Source: Chryseobacterium sp. BLS98
GTDB lineage: Bacteria; Bacteroidota; Bacteroidia; Flavobacteriales; Weeksellaceae
NCBI RefSeq assembly: GCF_001045445.1
Contig: NZ_LFNF01000001.1
Coordinates: 496,001-560,000, forward strand
Reading direction: 5' to 3'
DNA length: 64,000 bases
The position numbers and the translations under genes are program-made. The notes under the pieces are model-generated. The model worked only from the letters and a program-made list of their open reading frames with translations. It was not told the DNA's origin and searched no databases. Every line of letters starts with the position of its first letter. Position 1 is the stretch's first letter. Below are positions 1-8,834 of the stretch, in pieces.

Positions 1-707
1 GCAGTTGTCAGGTTGTCACTCGCCATCTGTGCTGCCTGCTGTGAGGTGATCTGTCCCGATTTATATCCGTTTCTCAATGCTTCCCAATACAACTGGAAGT
101 ATTGATCTGTGCTCACCTGCTTATAATCCTTTACCGCTCTGCCGGAAAATCCCTGACTAATATTAAAATTAATCCTGGACTCTCCTTTCTTGCCGGATTT
201 TGTTGTGATGATAATGATTCCGTTGGCTCCCCTTGAACCATATAATGAACTTGCCGTTGCATCTTTCAAAACACTGATGGATTCAATATCATTAGGACTG
301 ATGGAATTGATGTTTCCGTCAAAAGGAATTCCGTCCACCACATACAATGGATCACTTGAAGCACTTATGGAACCAATTCCTCTTATTCGTACAGAAGCGG
401 TAGAACCCGGCTGCCCGGACGCACTTACTGCCTGAATTCCCGGAACCTGTCCTTCCAGGGCTTTTGTAATATTGGTCACCGATCTGTTATTGATTTTATC
501 ACTGGATATAGTAGCTACTGAACCGGTGTAACTTGTTCTTTTAGCCTTACCATAAGCAATGACAACCACTTCATCGATTTCCTTTTCGTTGACCGTATCT
601 TTCTTAGTTTGGGTTTGGGTCTGTGCCTGTACGCCCATTATTCCTAAGAAAAATACAGCAACAGGGGGAATCCAAACTTTAGAATTAATTAAATTTTTAC
701 TAATCAT
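1..707 (-). CDS. SusC/RagA-family TonB-dependent outer membrane receptor, 5' part
   Basis: Only the first 235 residues are in the window; the gene runs off the left edge. Seen: a signal peptide of about 28 residues ending VQA, then EIDEVVVIAYGK, then a SusC-type plug with SVRIRGIGSI, DPLYVVDGIPFDG, a SVLKDATASSLYGSRGANG stretch and ITTKSGKKG. There is no carboxypeptidase-like regulatory domain between signal peptide and plug. Family knowledge: these receptors import a ligand across the outer membrane using TonB, usually with a SusD lipoprotein encoded downstream, which would lie outside the window. The ATG at 705-707 is chosen because an upstream ATG in the same stretch runs into a stop. The leader carries a SAM-I riboswitch and terminator, so import of a methionine- or sulfur-related compound is a reasonable inference; the ligand itself cannot be read from the sequence. 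Confidence 0.93.
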   Translation of the reverse strand, partial: MISKNLINSKVWIPPVAVFFLGIMGVQAQTQTQTKKDTVNEKEIDEVVVIAYGKAKRTSYTGSVATISSDKINNRSVTNITKALEGQVPGIQAVSASGQPGSTASVRIRGIGSISASSDPLYVVDGIPFDGNINSISPNDIESISVLKDATASSLYGSRGANGIIIITTKSGKKGESRINFNISQGFSGRAVKDYKQVSTDQYFQLYWEALRNGYKSGQITSQQAAQMASDNLTT

Positions 708-730
708 AATCAATTTTATTTATCATATAT

Positions 731-768
731 TAAAAATTTGCCCTTTGCAGAAAAATCAGCAAAGGGCA
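731..768 (-). terminator. Intrinsic terminator between riboswitch and SusC start
   Basis: Perfect 10-base arms (plus-strand positions 739-748 and 759-768, TGCCCTTTGC/GCAAAGGGCA) with a 10-base loop, followed on the minus strand by AATTTTTAA. It lies 24 bases downstream of the aptamer and just before the SusC start codon, the usual place for a transcription-attenuating expression platform. Confidence 0.85.
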
Positions 769-791
769 TCGCTCAATACGATAAACCAAGT

Positions 792-886
792 GCTTATTTT
801 TCCTTTATAGGCTGAATGTAACACCTTGCACTGGGCAGGTTGTTAAGATTTCACAGGGTCAGTTCCCTCCATCTTTCTTTATAAGC
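792..886 (-). promoter_or_regulatory. SAM-I (S-box) riboswitch aptamer
   Basis: Read on the minus strand, the segment shows the S-box layout: P1 5' strand GCTTAT, the purine-rich AAAGAAAGATGGAGGGA, P2 closed by AGAT/ATCTT with the inner GGGAACTGACCC hairpin and TGAAATCTTAACAACC, a P3 with ACCTG...AGGTGTTACATTC, a P4 hairpin CCTATAAAGG, and the P1 3' strand ATAAGC at 792-797. These are the conserved blocks of the SAM-binding core. With the terminator at 731-768 it should act as an OFF switch, reducing receptor expression when S-adenosylmethionine is plentiful. No covariance-model score could be computed here. Confidence 0.9.
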
Positions 887-903
887 CGATCGAAATATGT
901 TTG

Positions 904-934
904 CAAATCTAAAAACAATTAGTCTACAAAACAA
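904..934 (-). promoter_or_regulatory. Bacteroidota-type promoter for the riboswitch-SusC transcript
   Basis: On the minus strand the -7 box TAGATTTG (plus 904-911) matches TAnnTTTG exactly. A -33 TTG (plus 932-934) lies 20 bases upstream. Transcription would begin near 897, about 10 bases before the aptamer. Confidence 0.7.
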
Positions 935-941
935 GTAGACT
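921..941. repeat. Inverted repeat over the -33 region
   Basis: AGTCTAC (921-927) and GTAGACT (935-941) form perfect 7-base arms around a 7-base spacer. The -33 TTG lies in the spacer, so a repressor or activator bound here would meet RNA polymerase. No regulator gene is adjacent. Confidence 0.5.
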
Positions 942-1131
942 TTAAAATTTATTATGAAATATTTTCAAAAATTAACTTAATTTTTATTCAAAACTTAGAA
1001 TTACAACGGGTTACAGAATTACGAAATATTTAAACATGATAAATATCATTACATATAATGCAATGAAACAAAACGGATAATTAAAATAAAAAAAAGTTCT
1101 ATAATCGAACTAAACTATTTAAATTTATAAC
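942..1131 (+). other. Intergenic region upstream of aroQ with two short palindromes
   Basis: AT-rich, with no gene. It contains the palindrome ATGATA-AA-TATCAT at 1036-1049 and the weaker AGTTC/GAACT pair at 1095-1111, 20 bases before the aroQ start. No exact TAnnTTTG box was found for aroQ; TAAATTTA just before the start is the nearest. Confidence 0.4.
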
Positions 1132-1539
1132 ATGAAAGTTTTAATTATAAACGGCCCTAATCTCAATCTGCTAGGTACAAGAGAACCGGAAATCTATGGA
1201 ACTATTTCCATGGAGGATTATTTGGAAAGATTAAAAACGGAATTTCCTTCTCATGAATTAAACTATTATCAGTCCAACATTGAAGGAGAGATGATCAACA
1301 GGCTGCAGGAAGATGATTTTGATGCTTTGGTAATTAACCCCGGAGCGTATACTCATTATTCGTATGCCATCTCGGATTGTCTGAAAAACATCAGAAAACC
1401 AAAAATAGAAGTTCATATCAGTAATATTTACAAAAGAGAGGAGTTCCGTCAGAAATCTGTTACGGCAGCCAATACAGATGCGGTATTGTCCGGTTTTGGA
1501 ATGGATGGGTACAGGCTGGCGATCTTAAGTTTGAAATGA
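1132..1539 (+). CDS. aroQ: Type II 3-dehydroquinate dehydratase
   Basis: Converts 3-dehydroquinate to 3-dehydroshikimate in the shikimate pathway; cytosolic, a dodecamer in characterised members. The 135-residue protein shows the family signatures: INGPNLNLLGTREPEIYG (residues 6-23, with catalytic Arg17 and Tyr22), SNIEGE (48-53), NPGAYTHYS (69-77) and EVHISNIYKREEFR (93-106, with His95 as the expected general acid). The length is slightly short for the family but complete. It is the only plus-strand gene in the first 21 kb and converges on pckA, sharing a bidirectional terminator with it. Confidence 0.97.
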   Translation: MKVLIINGPNLNLLGTREPEIYGTISMEDYLERLKTEFPSHELNYYQSNIEGEMINRLQEDDFDALVINPGAYTHYSYAISDCLKNIRKPKIEVHISNIYKREEFRQKSVTAANTDAVLSGFGMDGYRLAILSLK

Positions 1540-1567
1540 TAAACAGGATTTCAATGTTTCTGAAGAA

Positions 1568-1598
1568 GATGTTTCGACTCTGCTCAGTATGACATTCC
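1568..1598. repeat. Probable fragment of a dispersed extragenic repeat
   Basis: The stretch contains TTTCGACTCTGCTCAGTATG, which resembles an extragenic sequence that, from memory, recurs in many Bacteroidota genomes. It lies in the short convergent gap between aroQ and pckA. No second copy was found in this window, so the call rests on recall, not on repetition seen here. Confidence 0.35.
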
Positions 1599-1610
1599 TG
1601 GTAACAATAT

Positions 1611-1641
1611 AAAAAAAGCCTCATTATCATGAGGCTTTTTG
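1611..1641. terminator. Bidirectional terminator between aroQ and pckA
   Basis: GCCTCA (1618-1623) and TGAGGC (1630-1635) form a perfect stem flanked by seven A on the left and five T on the right, so it can end transcripts of both convergent genes. Confidence 0.85.
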
Positions 1642-1646
1642 TTGGA

Positions 1647-3263
1647 TTAGGTAGTCTGCTGCTGAAGCTGTGGTCCTGAAGCAACTAACTTCTTCCCTTC
1701 TTCAGTATCGCAATACTGTTCAAAGTTTTTGATATATCTTGCAGCAAGGTCTTTTGCTTTTTCTTCCCATTCCGCAGCAGTGCTGTATGTTTCTCTAGGA
1801 TCCAGGATACCTTCAGAAACATTCGGAAGCTGAGTTGGAATTTCAAGGTTCATGATCGGAACCTGAGTTTTAGGAGCATTTTCGATGGAACCGTCAATGA
1901 TTGCATCAATGATTGCTCTGGTATCTTTAAGAGAGATTCTCTTTCCTGTTCCGTTCCATCCTGTATTGACCAGATAAGCTTTAGCTCCGTGTTCCTTCAT
2001 TTTTCCAATCAGTGTTTTAGAATACATGGTTGGGTGAAGGGTAAGGAAAGCTTCTCCGAAAGCAGGAGAGAAAGATGGTTCCGGCTCAGTAATTCCTCTT
2101 TCAGTACCTGCCAGCTTGGAAGTATACCCACAAAGGAAGTGGTACTGTGCCTGGTTTTCATCTAAAATAGAAACCGGAGGCAATACTCCAAATGCATCGG
2201 CAGAAAGATAAACAATTTTTTTAGCGTGCCCTGCCTTAGAAGGAAGAACAATCTTGTTGATATGATAAATCGGGTAAGATACTCTTGTATTTTCTGTAAT
2301 AGATCCGTCTTTATAGTCAGCGATTCCGTTGTGTACCACTACATTTTCAAGAAGTGCATCTCTTTTGATCGCTCTGAAAATATCCGGTTCTTTTTCTTCT
2401 GAAAGATCAATAACTTTAGCATAACATCCTCCTTCATAGTTGAATACGCCATTATTGTCCCAACCGTGCTCATCGTCACCAATCAGGAATCTCTTAGGAT
2501 CTGCAGATAGAGTTGTTTTTCCAGTCCCTGAAAGACCGAAGAAAAGAGCTACATCACCATCCTCACCTACATTGGCAGAACAGTGCATGGAAGCCATTCC
2601 TTTTAAAGGAAGATAATAGTTCATCATGGCAAACATCCCTTTCTTCATCTCACCACCATACCATGTCCCTCCGATGATCTGTAGTTTTTCAGTAAGGTTG
2701 AACATGATAAAATTCTCAGAATTAAGCCCTTGAGCTTCCCATTCCGGATTGGTTGTTTTGGAACCATTGATTACTGTGAAATCCGGCTCTCCGAAGTTTT
2801 CAAGCTCATAGTGAGACGGACGGATAAACATATTGGTAACGAAATGCGCCTGCCACGCTACTTCAACGATGAACCTTACTTTTAGCCTGGTGTCTGTATT
2901 GGTACCACAAAAAGCATCAACTACATAAATTTTCTTAGCCTCAGAAAGCTGGTTCAGCACTAATCCTTTACAAAAATCAAAATTTTCCGCTGTTGTAGGA
3001 AGATTTACTTTTCCGTCCCAGAAAATTGTGTCTCTTGTAACATCATCCTGAACGATATATCTGTCTTTAGGTGAACGACCTGTGAAAACCCCGGTTTTTA
3101 CTGATACTGCACCGGATTCTGTAAGTTCAGCTTTCTCAAAGCCTTGATTTTCAGGAGCTATTTCAGCCTGATACAACTCTTCATAAGACGGGTTATAGAC
3201 GACTTCATAATTTCCTTTAATCCCTAATTTTTCTAAATCCTGGATGATTTTAGCGTGTTTCAT
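1647..3263 (-). CDS. pckA: Phosphoenolpyruvate carboxykinase (ATP)
   Basis: Catalyses ATP-dependent decarboxylation of oxaloacetate to PEP, the first committed step of gluconeogenesis; cytosolic. The 538 residues match the usual length. Visible signatures: TGRSPKDRY (61-69, substrate binding), the kinase-1a P-loop GLSGTGKT (243-250), the metal-binding IGDDEHGW (261-268) and a C-terminal [11 protein letters not shown] stretch. ATG at 3261-3263 fits the family N terminus. Monocistronic by context: a bidirectional terminator lies downstream and a promoter-like -7 box about 35 bases upstream. Confidence 0.98.
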   Translation of the reverse strand: MKHAKIIQDLEKLGIKGNYEVVYNPSYEELYQAEIAPENQGFEKAELTESGAVSVKTGVFTGRSPKDRYIVQDDVTRDTIFWDGKVNLPTTAENFDFCKGLVLNQLSEAKKIYVVDAFCGTNTDTRLKVRFIVEVAWQAHFVTNMFIRPSHYELENFGEPDFTVINGSKTTNPEWEAQGLNSENFIMFNLTEKLQIIGGTWYGGEMKKGMFAMMNYYLPLKGMASMHCSANVGEDGDVALFFGLSGTGKTTLSADPKRFLIGDDEHGWDNNGVFNYEGGCYAKVIDLSEEKEPDIFRAIKRDALLENVVVHNGIADYKDGSITENTRVSYPIYHINKIVLPSKAGHAKKIVYLSADAFGVLPPVSILDENQAQYHFLCGYTSKLAGTERGITEPEPSFSPAFGEAFLTLHPTMYSKTLIGKMKEHGAKAYLVNTGWNGTGKRISLKDTRAIIDAIIDGSIENAPKTQVPIMNLEIPTQLPNVSEGILDPRETYSTAAEWEEKAKDLAARYIKNFEQYCDTEEGKKLVASGPQLQQQTT

Positions 3264-3298
3264 TTTACTTATATTTTCTATTTCTTTATTGGGTTCAA

Positions 3299-3306
3299 CA
3301 AAATTA
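3299..3306 (-). promoter_or_regulatory. Candidate -7 box for pckA
   Basis: TAATTTTG on the minus strand matches TAnnTTTG and lies 36 bases before the start codon. No clear -33 TTG was found at the expected spacing. Confidence 0.45.
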
Positions 3307-3390
3307 ATATTAATTATTTGTTAAAGGTGGTTTAAATATAATGATATAAGTCAGAATGACAAATAAAAAAACAGGATTGTAAATTACTGA

Positions 3391-4296
3391 TTATAAATTA
3401 ATTATATCAGACCATTCGAAAACAGTATTGAAACCTTTTCCCCAAAAATAGTCCTTATAGCCGTGAAATTTGGCACTCATCACAAAATCTCCACCCCAGG
3501 CTCCCAAACTTTTAACGAAAACAGGACAGTCTGCAAAAAACCGTTCTTTAACTGTAGGAATTTCAAGGAATTTTGAAATTTTTTGCTCATGAATCATCAT
3601 CAATTCAGAAAAATTTTCCAATTCGTTGCATAACAAAACTTTTCTTGTGATATCCGAAAATTCATCAACAAGAATCCGGGACTTCAATTTGGACTTGTAA
3701 AAACTAATACCTTCCCTGCTATCCTGCTTCTGGTTTAAATGAATAAAAATCAGTTCATTTTTGAATGAAGGATTGAAATCTATCTTTTCGTAGCTGATCT
3801 TTGGCCGGCTTTGAAAAAGAACGGCGGATTTCTCTTTTGCCACTGCAATATCATAGCCGCTTCCTCCCAGGCTGATACTGTTAAGGTAGAAAGGATCAAT
3901 GTCTGCCCACTCTGCAAGGTTGGTCATTAAGGTGGAACTGCTCCCCAGCCCGTAATCTGCAGGAAACTGGAGATTGGTTTTCAGATGGTAAGTAAAGTGG
4001 TTCTTGAATTTGGTTTCGGAAAGCTGCTGAACGTTTTTTAAGGTTTTCAGAATAAATTCAGCGCTTGAAGGAAGGTTGGTTTCGAGGATCTGCCAGTTTT
4101 TATAATCAATGACAGCTTTCAGCCATAATTTGTCCTGATGATGAGCTTCCCAAAAAATCAATGATTTTTCATCGTCTTTTTCATCAAAAAAAAACTCTTG
4201 TCCAAGCTTAGTGGGTACTGCCAGGACAAGAGCTCCGTCTATTGCGAAATATTCTGAAGTAAGCATAAGCTTTCCCGGTGAAAATATTCCGCTCAT
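3391..4296 (-). CDS. GYDIA-family GHMP kinase (mevalonate kinase-like)
   Basis: A GHMP-superfamily small-molecule kinase of 301 residues. Seen: N-terminal SPGKLMLTSEYFAIDGALVL (6-25), the glycine-rich phosphate loop ADYGLGSSST (113-122), and LGGSGYDIAVA (143-153), which gives the Bacteroidota family its GYDIA name. The closest well-known relatives are mevalonate and phosphomevalonate kinases, and Bacteroidota use the mevalonate pathway for isoprenoids, so a role there is likely but the substrate is not proven. It starts 10 bases after the fabD stop on the same strand and probably shares its transcript. Confidence 0.85.
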   Translation of the reverse strand: MSGIFSPGKLMLTSEYFAIDGALVLAVPTKLGQEFFFDEKDDEKSLIFWEAHHQDKLWLKAVIDYKNWQILETNLPSSAEFILKTLKNVQQLSETKFKNHFTYHLKTNLQFPADYGLGSSSTLMTNLAEWADIDPFYLNSISLGGSGYDIAVAKEKSAVLFQSRPKISYEKIDFNPSFKNELIFIHLNQKQDSREGISFYKSKLKSRILVDEFSDITRKVLLCNELENFSELMMIHEQKISKFLEIPTVKERFFADCPVFVKSLGAWGGDFVMSAKFHGYKDYFWGKGFNTVFEWSDIINL

Positions 4297-4306
4297 CGTA
4301 TTTTAA

Positions 4307-5182
4307 TTATATTGCAGAGGCAACATCTACAGAAGGATCAATTTTCTTGATCAGTCCCTGAAGAGTCTTTCCAGGACCTACTTCTACGAAATTAGAAGCG
4401 CCGTCTTTAATCATATTCTGAACAGACTGCGTCCATTTTACAGGACCTGTAAGCTGAGCAATCAGGTTTTGCTTGATTTCCTCAGGATTAATCACAGCTG
4501 TAGTCGTAATATTCTGGTAAACCGGAATAGTTGCTTTTCTGAATTTTGTTTTTTCAATAGCTGCGGCCAGTCTTTCTTGTGCCGGCTGCATTAATGGAGA
4601 ATGGAATGCTCCGTTTACAGGAAGTAACAATGCTCTTTTTGCTCCTGCTTCTTTAAGCTTCACGCATGCTTCTTCTACTGCAGGGGTTTCTCCTGAAATA
4701 ACCAATTGCCCGGGGCAGTTGTAATTGGCAGGCACTACAATTCCACTGATCTGTGCACAGATTTCTTCAACTTTAGCATCTTCAAGACCTAAAATTGCAG
4801 CCATAGAACTTGGATTGGCATCACATGCTTCCTGCATGGCTTTTGCTCTTTCGAATACCAGTTTCAAACCGTCGTCAAAGGATAAAACTCCATTGGCCAC
4901 TAAAGCTGAAAATTCGCCTAAAGAATGTCCTGCAACCATTTCTGCTCCAAGACCGTTCACCGCTTTTAAAGCAGCAACTGAATGTATAAAGATTGAAGGC
5001 TGGGTAACCTCAGTTTTTTTAAGATCTCCATCCGTACCGTTGAACATCAAGGAAAGAATATCGAAACCTAAAATTTCATTGGCAGATTCCATTAAGTCCT
5101 TAATGTCTTTTCTAGAATCGTACAATTCTTTTCCCATTCCTACGAACTGAGAACCCTGCCCAGGAAATACAAGTGCTTTCAT
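4307..5182 (-). CDS. fabD: Malonyl-CoA:ACP S-malonyltransferase
   Basis: Transfers malonyl from CoA to acyl carrier protein to supply fatty acid elongation; cytosolic. The 291 residues are a normal length. Seen: FPGQGSQ (6-12, oxyanion loop), GHSLGE (85-90) with nucleophile Ser87, and GAFHSPLM (191-198) with catalytic His194. It leads a short minus-strand pair with the GHMP kinase. It is also relevant to the glycan cluster: the KAS III genes at 26.6 and 56.1 kb need malonyl-ACP if they condense. Confidence 0.97.
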   Translation of the reverse strand: MKALVFPGQGSQFVGMGKELYDSRKDIKDLMESANEILGFDILSLMFNGTDGDLKKTEVTQPSIFIHSVAALKAVNGLGAEMVAGHSLGEFSALVANGVLSFDDGLKLVFERAKAMQEACDANPSSMAAILGLEDAKVEEICAQISGIVVPANYNCPGQLVISGETPAVEEACVKLKEAGAKRALLLPVNGAFHSPLMQPAQERLAAAIEKTKFRKATIPVYQNITTTAVINPEEIKQNLIAQLTGPVKWTQSVQNMIKDGASNFVEVGPGKTLQGLIKKIDPSVDVASAI

Positions 5183-5252
5183 GTATTGAATTAAATATTA
5201 TGCAAATATAAAGATAATGTTAAAAATATTCCTTTAAAAAGGCATAAATCGG

Positions 5253-7196
5253 TTAAGGAACTAGTCTGATCACACGGTATCCGGTGTTGACATAAGCTCC
5301 GCTTGCTTTAGATTTTACAAACTCAAACTTGGTAGCAAGCTGAGTCTGAACTTTATTCATCTGTTTAAAGATCTCTCCTTTTTTATTTTCTCTCGTCAGC
5401 ATATCGTTCACGACATCAAAACCTACGATGGCATATTTTGGAGGGGTTTTACAGTATTTGCTTTTATAAGCAGCGAGGATTTCTTTTTCAAAACTTCCTT
5501 CTGCATTAATCTTTCTGTCCATCAGATACACAAGGCTTGCCTGACTCAGCTCATCCACTTTCTTCTCGAAAACTGGAGAATAATACATACTGAAGGCTTT
5601 TACACCCTGCACTTCTTTGGAAAGAGCAATGGTTTTGTTGGCAAAAGCTTCCCCGGCAGCATCGTTATCACTGGCAAGAATCGCAATAACAGGAGCAGAC
5701 TGCCCGGTCATCATGTTCTTATCCAGCTGGATTTCTGAAGGAGAGTTAACAATAATGATATTTGGATTTTTAACTGCTTTTTCAAGGCCGCCTTTAATAT
5801 AGCTGGCAATTTCTTTTTTGCTGTCTGCCACTACATATATTTTCTGATCTGAATAAACGGCTTTTACTTCTTCAACAATTTTATCTGCGTAGGTCTGGTC
5901 ATTGGTTTCAACAATGATCAGATTGCTGTAGTTGTATAGTTCCGGTGAATTGGCAAATGGTGCTACAACCGGTATTTTCTGATTTCTTGTAAAATCAAGG
6001 ACATCAATCACATTGGATTTGAAGAATGGGCCAATGATCAGGTCCGTATTCTCGGGATTGATCTGGGCCATTGAATTTTTAAATGAGGCTTCGTTTCCTG
6101 AATCTACGATTTTAATATCCAGTTTCTGTCCGCCGCTGGCATTTCTTTCAATAGCCAGTTTAGCTCCGGTAAGGAAATCCAGGGCCATAGCTCTGTATTG
6201 GGTTTCGTTGGTACTGTAACCGAAAGGCAGCATTAAAACAACGCTCAATGCATCTCCGTTTTTCTTTACATAAGCAGGATCCTGTTTTTTGATCTTTAAG
6301 ACCATTCCTGTTTTCAATCCTTTGGAAAGCTCAGGATTCAAAGCAATCAGTTCATCGATTGAAACTCCGAATTTATTAACAATGGAGAACACCGTATCTC
6401 CCTGCTGAACAGTATAGGTAACATAATCATCAACAGTAGAAGTTACTGTAGATGTTGAAGTTTTTTCACTTCCCGAATCTATTTTTGTTTTCGGATTGAC
6501 GGGTTCGGAAACCGCATCTGCATCCGTATTTGATTTTTTTACCCGGATGGTTTCACCTGGCTTAAGACCTTTTTCTTCTAATCCCGGGTTTAGGGCAAAA
6601 AGCTCCTGCTGGCTGATTCCAAACTGTTTTGTAATTCTGTAATAATTATCTTTTGACTGGATCACATACGCTTCTCCTTCTGCAGGTGTTGCCACTACAG
6701 CAGGTGCTTCGGTGTGGGTTTCTGCTTTAGTGACTACAGCGGCAGGAACAGCCTGCTGTTCTCCGCCATATTTTTTTATACTTTCAAGAGGTAAAATAAT
6801 CTCGTCCCCTATTTTCATATGGGAATCGAGTTCAGGGTTCAGCTTTCTTAAATCGGTTTCAGAGATTCTGTATTGTTTTGTAATTCCGTAAATGGTCTGC
6901 TTAGGCTGAAGGATTATTTTCCCGACCTGGCCTACTGAACTTGATTTTACTTTTTCAGCGACGGCAGGTTTGGAAGCTGGAGCTGTATGTTTCTCAGCTC
7001 TCACCGTAACAACATCGCCTATTGCCAGCTTACCGTCTTTATATTTAGGATTCAGCTTTAACAATTCATCTACAGTAATTCCGTATTTTTTTGCAATATT
7101 ATAGGGATTATCTCCTTTTACAACGGTGTGAGAGTTCTGGGCAGATACTCCCAAAACCATACATAAACTGGACAAAATAAAAAACCTCTTTATCAT
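5253..7196 (-). CDS. Four-LysM exported protein with periplasmic-binding-like C-terminal domain
   Basis: Signal peptide at residues 1-20 (MIKRFFILSSLCMVLGVSAQ). Four LysM modules follow, at about 23-65, 94-136, 176-219 and 260-302, each with the typical GD...I...YGI...LNP...IGD pattern. Low-complexity linkers rich in Ala/Val/Glu or Ser/Thr separate modules 2-3 and 3-4. From about 318 to the end the sequence looks like a type 1 periplasmic-binding fold (SVVLMLPFGYS, FLTGAKLAIERN, LIIGPFFKSNVIDV, IPVVAPFANS). LysM binds peptidoglycan, so the protein is probably fixed at the wall in the periplasm. No ABC transporter genes are adjacent, so calling it a transport component would be unsupported; a wall-associated sensor or scaffold is equally possible. 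Confidence 0.85.
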   Translation of the reverse strand: MIKRFFILSSLCMVLGVSAQNSHTVVKGDNPYNIAKKYGITVDELLKLNPKYKDGKLAIGDVVTVRAEKHTAPASKPAVAEKVKSSSVGQVGKIILQPKQTIYGITKQYRISETDLRKLNPELDSHMKIGDEIILPLESIKKYGGEQQAVPAAVVTKAETHTEAPAVVATPAEGEAYVIQSKDNYYRITKQFGISQQELFALNPGLEEKGLKPGETIRVKKSNTDADAVSEPVNPKTKIDSGSEKTSTSTVTSTVDDYVTYTVQQGDTVFSIVNKFGVSIDELIALNPELSKGLKTGMVLKIKKQDPAYVKKNGDALSVVLMLPFGYSTNETQYRAMALDFLTGAKLAIERNASGGQKLDIKIVDSGNEASFKNSMAQINPENTDLIIGPFFKSNVIDVLDFTRNQKIPVVAPFANSPELYNYSNLIIVETNDQTYADKIVEEVKAVYSDQKIYVVADSKKEIASYIKGGLEKAVKNPNIIIVNSPSEIQLDKNMMTGQSAPVIAILASDNDAAGEAFANKTIALSKEVQGVKAFSMYYSPVFEKKVDELSQASLVYLMDRKINAEGSFEKEILAAYKSKYCKTPPKYAIVGFDVVNDMLTRENKKGEIFKQMNKVQTQLATKFEFVKSKASGAYVNTGYRVIRLVP

Positions 7197-7234
7197 ACTC
7201 GATAATTATAATTTACAAAAATACTTCTTTAAAA

Positions 7235-8821
7235 TTAAATGGCAACAATTATTAATTTGGATTCTTGAACCACCATCTCTTCCCAACAATTTTCAAGCCA
7301 TGAATAGCCATAGTCTGAAAAGAATATGCTAAAATTATAGACTCTTTCCTGCCATGTTTTTGAAGGGTGAACATCTAAAAACAGTTTTTCAAGTCTTTCA
7401 AGCAGCTCGCTCTGTTTTATTTTTTCTGCATGAAGCAGACGTTTTTTCATTCTTTTAAATGATTTCAGCTGTCTTACTTCTTCTGCTTTTACCATATTTC
7501 CGAAAGAACGCTCTGTGGTTTCTGCTATAGTTTTCAATTCGGAAAAGTTTTTCTCTAAAAGAAGCTCTTTTTCTTCAAGCAATGACAATACCCTGCTGTC
7601 TTTTAAAATTTTCTGATTGGTAATTGCCGTAAAGTTTCCAAAAAAGTCCTGAATATTCAGGTCCAGTTTCTCAATTTTCCCAACTGTTTTTTCTTTGATG
7701 AAAAGCATTGAATTTCTTGGAATCAAAACAGGGAAAGGGATATTGACCGCTTTAAAATAGTCTTTAAGCTCCAGCCAGTACATGATCTCGGCGTTTCCTC
7801 CAATATAAGCCAGGTTAGGCAGTACTTTTTCCTGATAAACCGGCCGCATTAAGGCATTCGGGCTGAATTTTTCCGGATGGTTTTCGAGTTCCTGAAGGAT
7901 TTCTTCTCTTGTAAATTTTATGCCTGTATCTACTACAGTATATTTTTCACCGTCAAAATCGATTCTGTCTCTTGTTCCGGAAAGGTAAAAAAGGTTGATA
8001 TCCCGTGGATTGACCTGTACCTTTCCATATTTCTCAGTCAGAAAATCTACTTTCTCTTTTGAGTTCTTCTGTAAGCTGAAATTCAGCAGTTCATCCTTGA
8101 AAATATCTTTAACCTGAATTTTAAGTTCTCTGGAATCTCCGTCTATGATCAATAATCCAAACTCAGAGAAGAGCCTGTTTACTAATATTTTGATTGCCTG
8201 CGTAAGTGTATTTCCAACTTTATACGCTTCTTTCATCATCAGGATCAGTTCTGTTCCGAAGACTGAATCTTTGAATTCTTTTTCAAATTCTGAAATAAAA
8301 AAGGTATCACTGATGGTGATTCTGCCTACCGGTCCGCCAGACTTCTCATTGATCTCGTAATAATTGTGCTCTGTTTTGAAATGATTGATCTCGGCAAAAT
8401 CATGATCTTCCGAGGCCATCCAGTAGAGAGGCACAAAATTAAAATCCGGAAAGTTCTCTTTCAGATAAGTACATGTTTTAATGGTCTGCAAAATTTTATA
8501 GACAAAAAAAACAGGTCCTGAAAAAAGATTCAGCTGATGCCCGGTGGTAATAGTAAATGTATTGGGCAACTTCAGATTTTCCAGATTTTCTTTCTGTTTT
8601 GATGAAAGGATAAGCTCTGAAAGCTGTTTTTCCAATACTTCGGAAAGAATATTTCTCTGATCCAGTCCAAAAGCGTTCTGCTTGAGATGGATCTGATCTT
8701 TAAAGTGATCTAAAGAAAAGGTATTTTTTTCAAAGCCCTCAATTTTTTGATTCAGAAAATCTTTTACCAGCTGAGGAATGCTTTCTATATCGTTAAATGA
8801 TATTTTATTTATTGTTTTCAA
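7235..8821 (-). CDS. bshC: Bacillithiol biosynthesis cysteine-adding enzyme BshC
   Basis: Proposed to add cysteine to glucosaminyl-malate, the last step of bacillithiol synthesis; cytosolic. Family features seen: FTITTGHQLNLFSGPVFFVYKILQTI, NFVPLYWMASEDHDFAEI, ALMRPVYQEKVLPNLAYIGG, and a C-terminal coiled-coil-like Lys/Glu-rich stretch (roughly 410-490). About 528 residues is the usual length. No ATG lies near the 5' end. I chose the TTG at 8819-8821, giving (M)KTINKISFNDIES, which fits the family N terminus and leaves 13 bases to the upstream porin gene; another TTG at 8861-8863 would add 14 unlikely residues and overlap the porin. Confidence 0.9.
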   Translation of the reverse strand: MKTINKISFNDIESIPQLVKDFLNQKIEGFEKNTFSLDHFKDQIHLKQNAFGLDQRNILSEVLEKQLSELILSSKQKENLENLKLPNTFTITTGHQLNLFSGPVFFVYKILQTIKTCTYLKENFPDFNFVPLYWMASEDHDFAEINHFKTEHNYYEINEKSGGPVGRITISDTFFISEFEKEFKDSVFGTELILMMKEAYKVGNTLTQAIKILVNRLFSEFGLLIIDGDSRELKIQVKDIFKDELLNFSLQKNSKEKVDFLTEKYGKVQVNPRDINLFYLSGTRDRIDFDGEKYTVVDTGIKFTREEILQELENHPEKFSPNALMRPVYQEKVLPNLAYIGGNAEIMYWLELKDYFKAVNIPFPVLIPRNSMLFIKEKTVGKIEKLDLNIQDFFGNFTAITNQKILKDSRVLSLLEEKELLLEKNFSELKTIAETTERSFGNMVKAEEVRQLKSFKRMKKRLLHAEKIKQSELLERLEKLFLDVHPSKTWQERVYNFSIFFSDYGYSWLENCWEEMVVQESKLIIVAI

Positions 8822-8834
8822 CTTTGTTTTGCTT

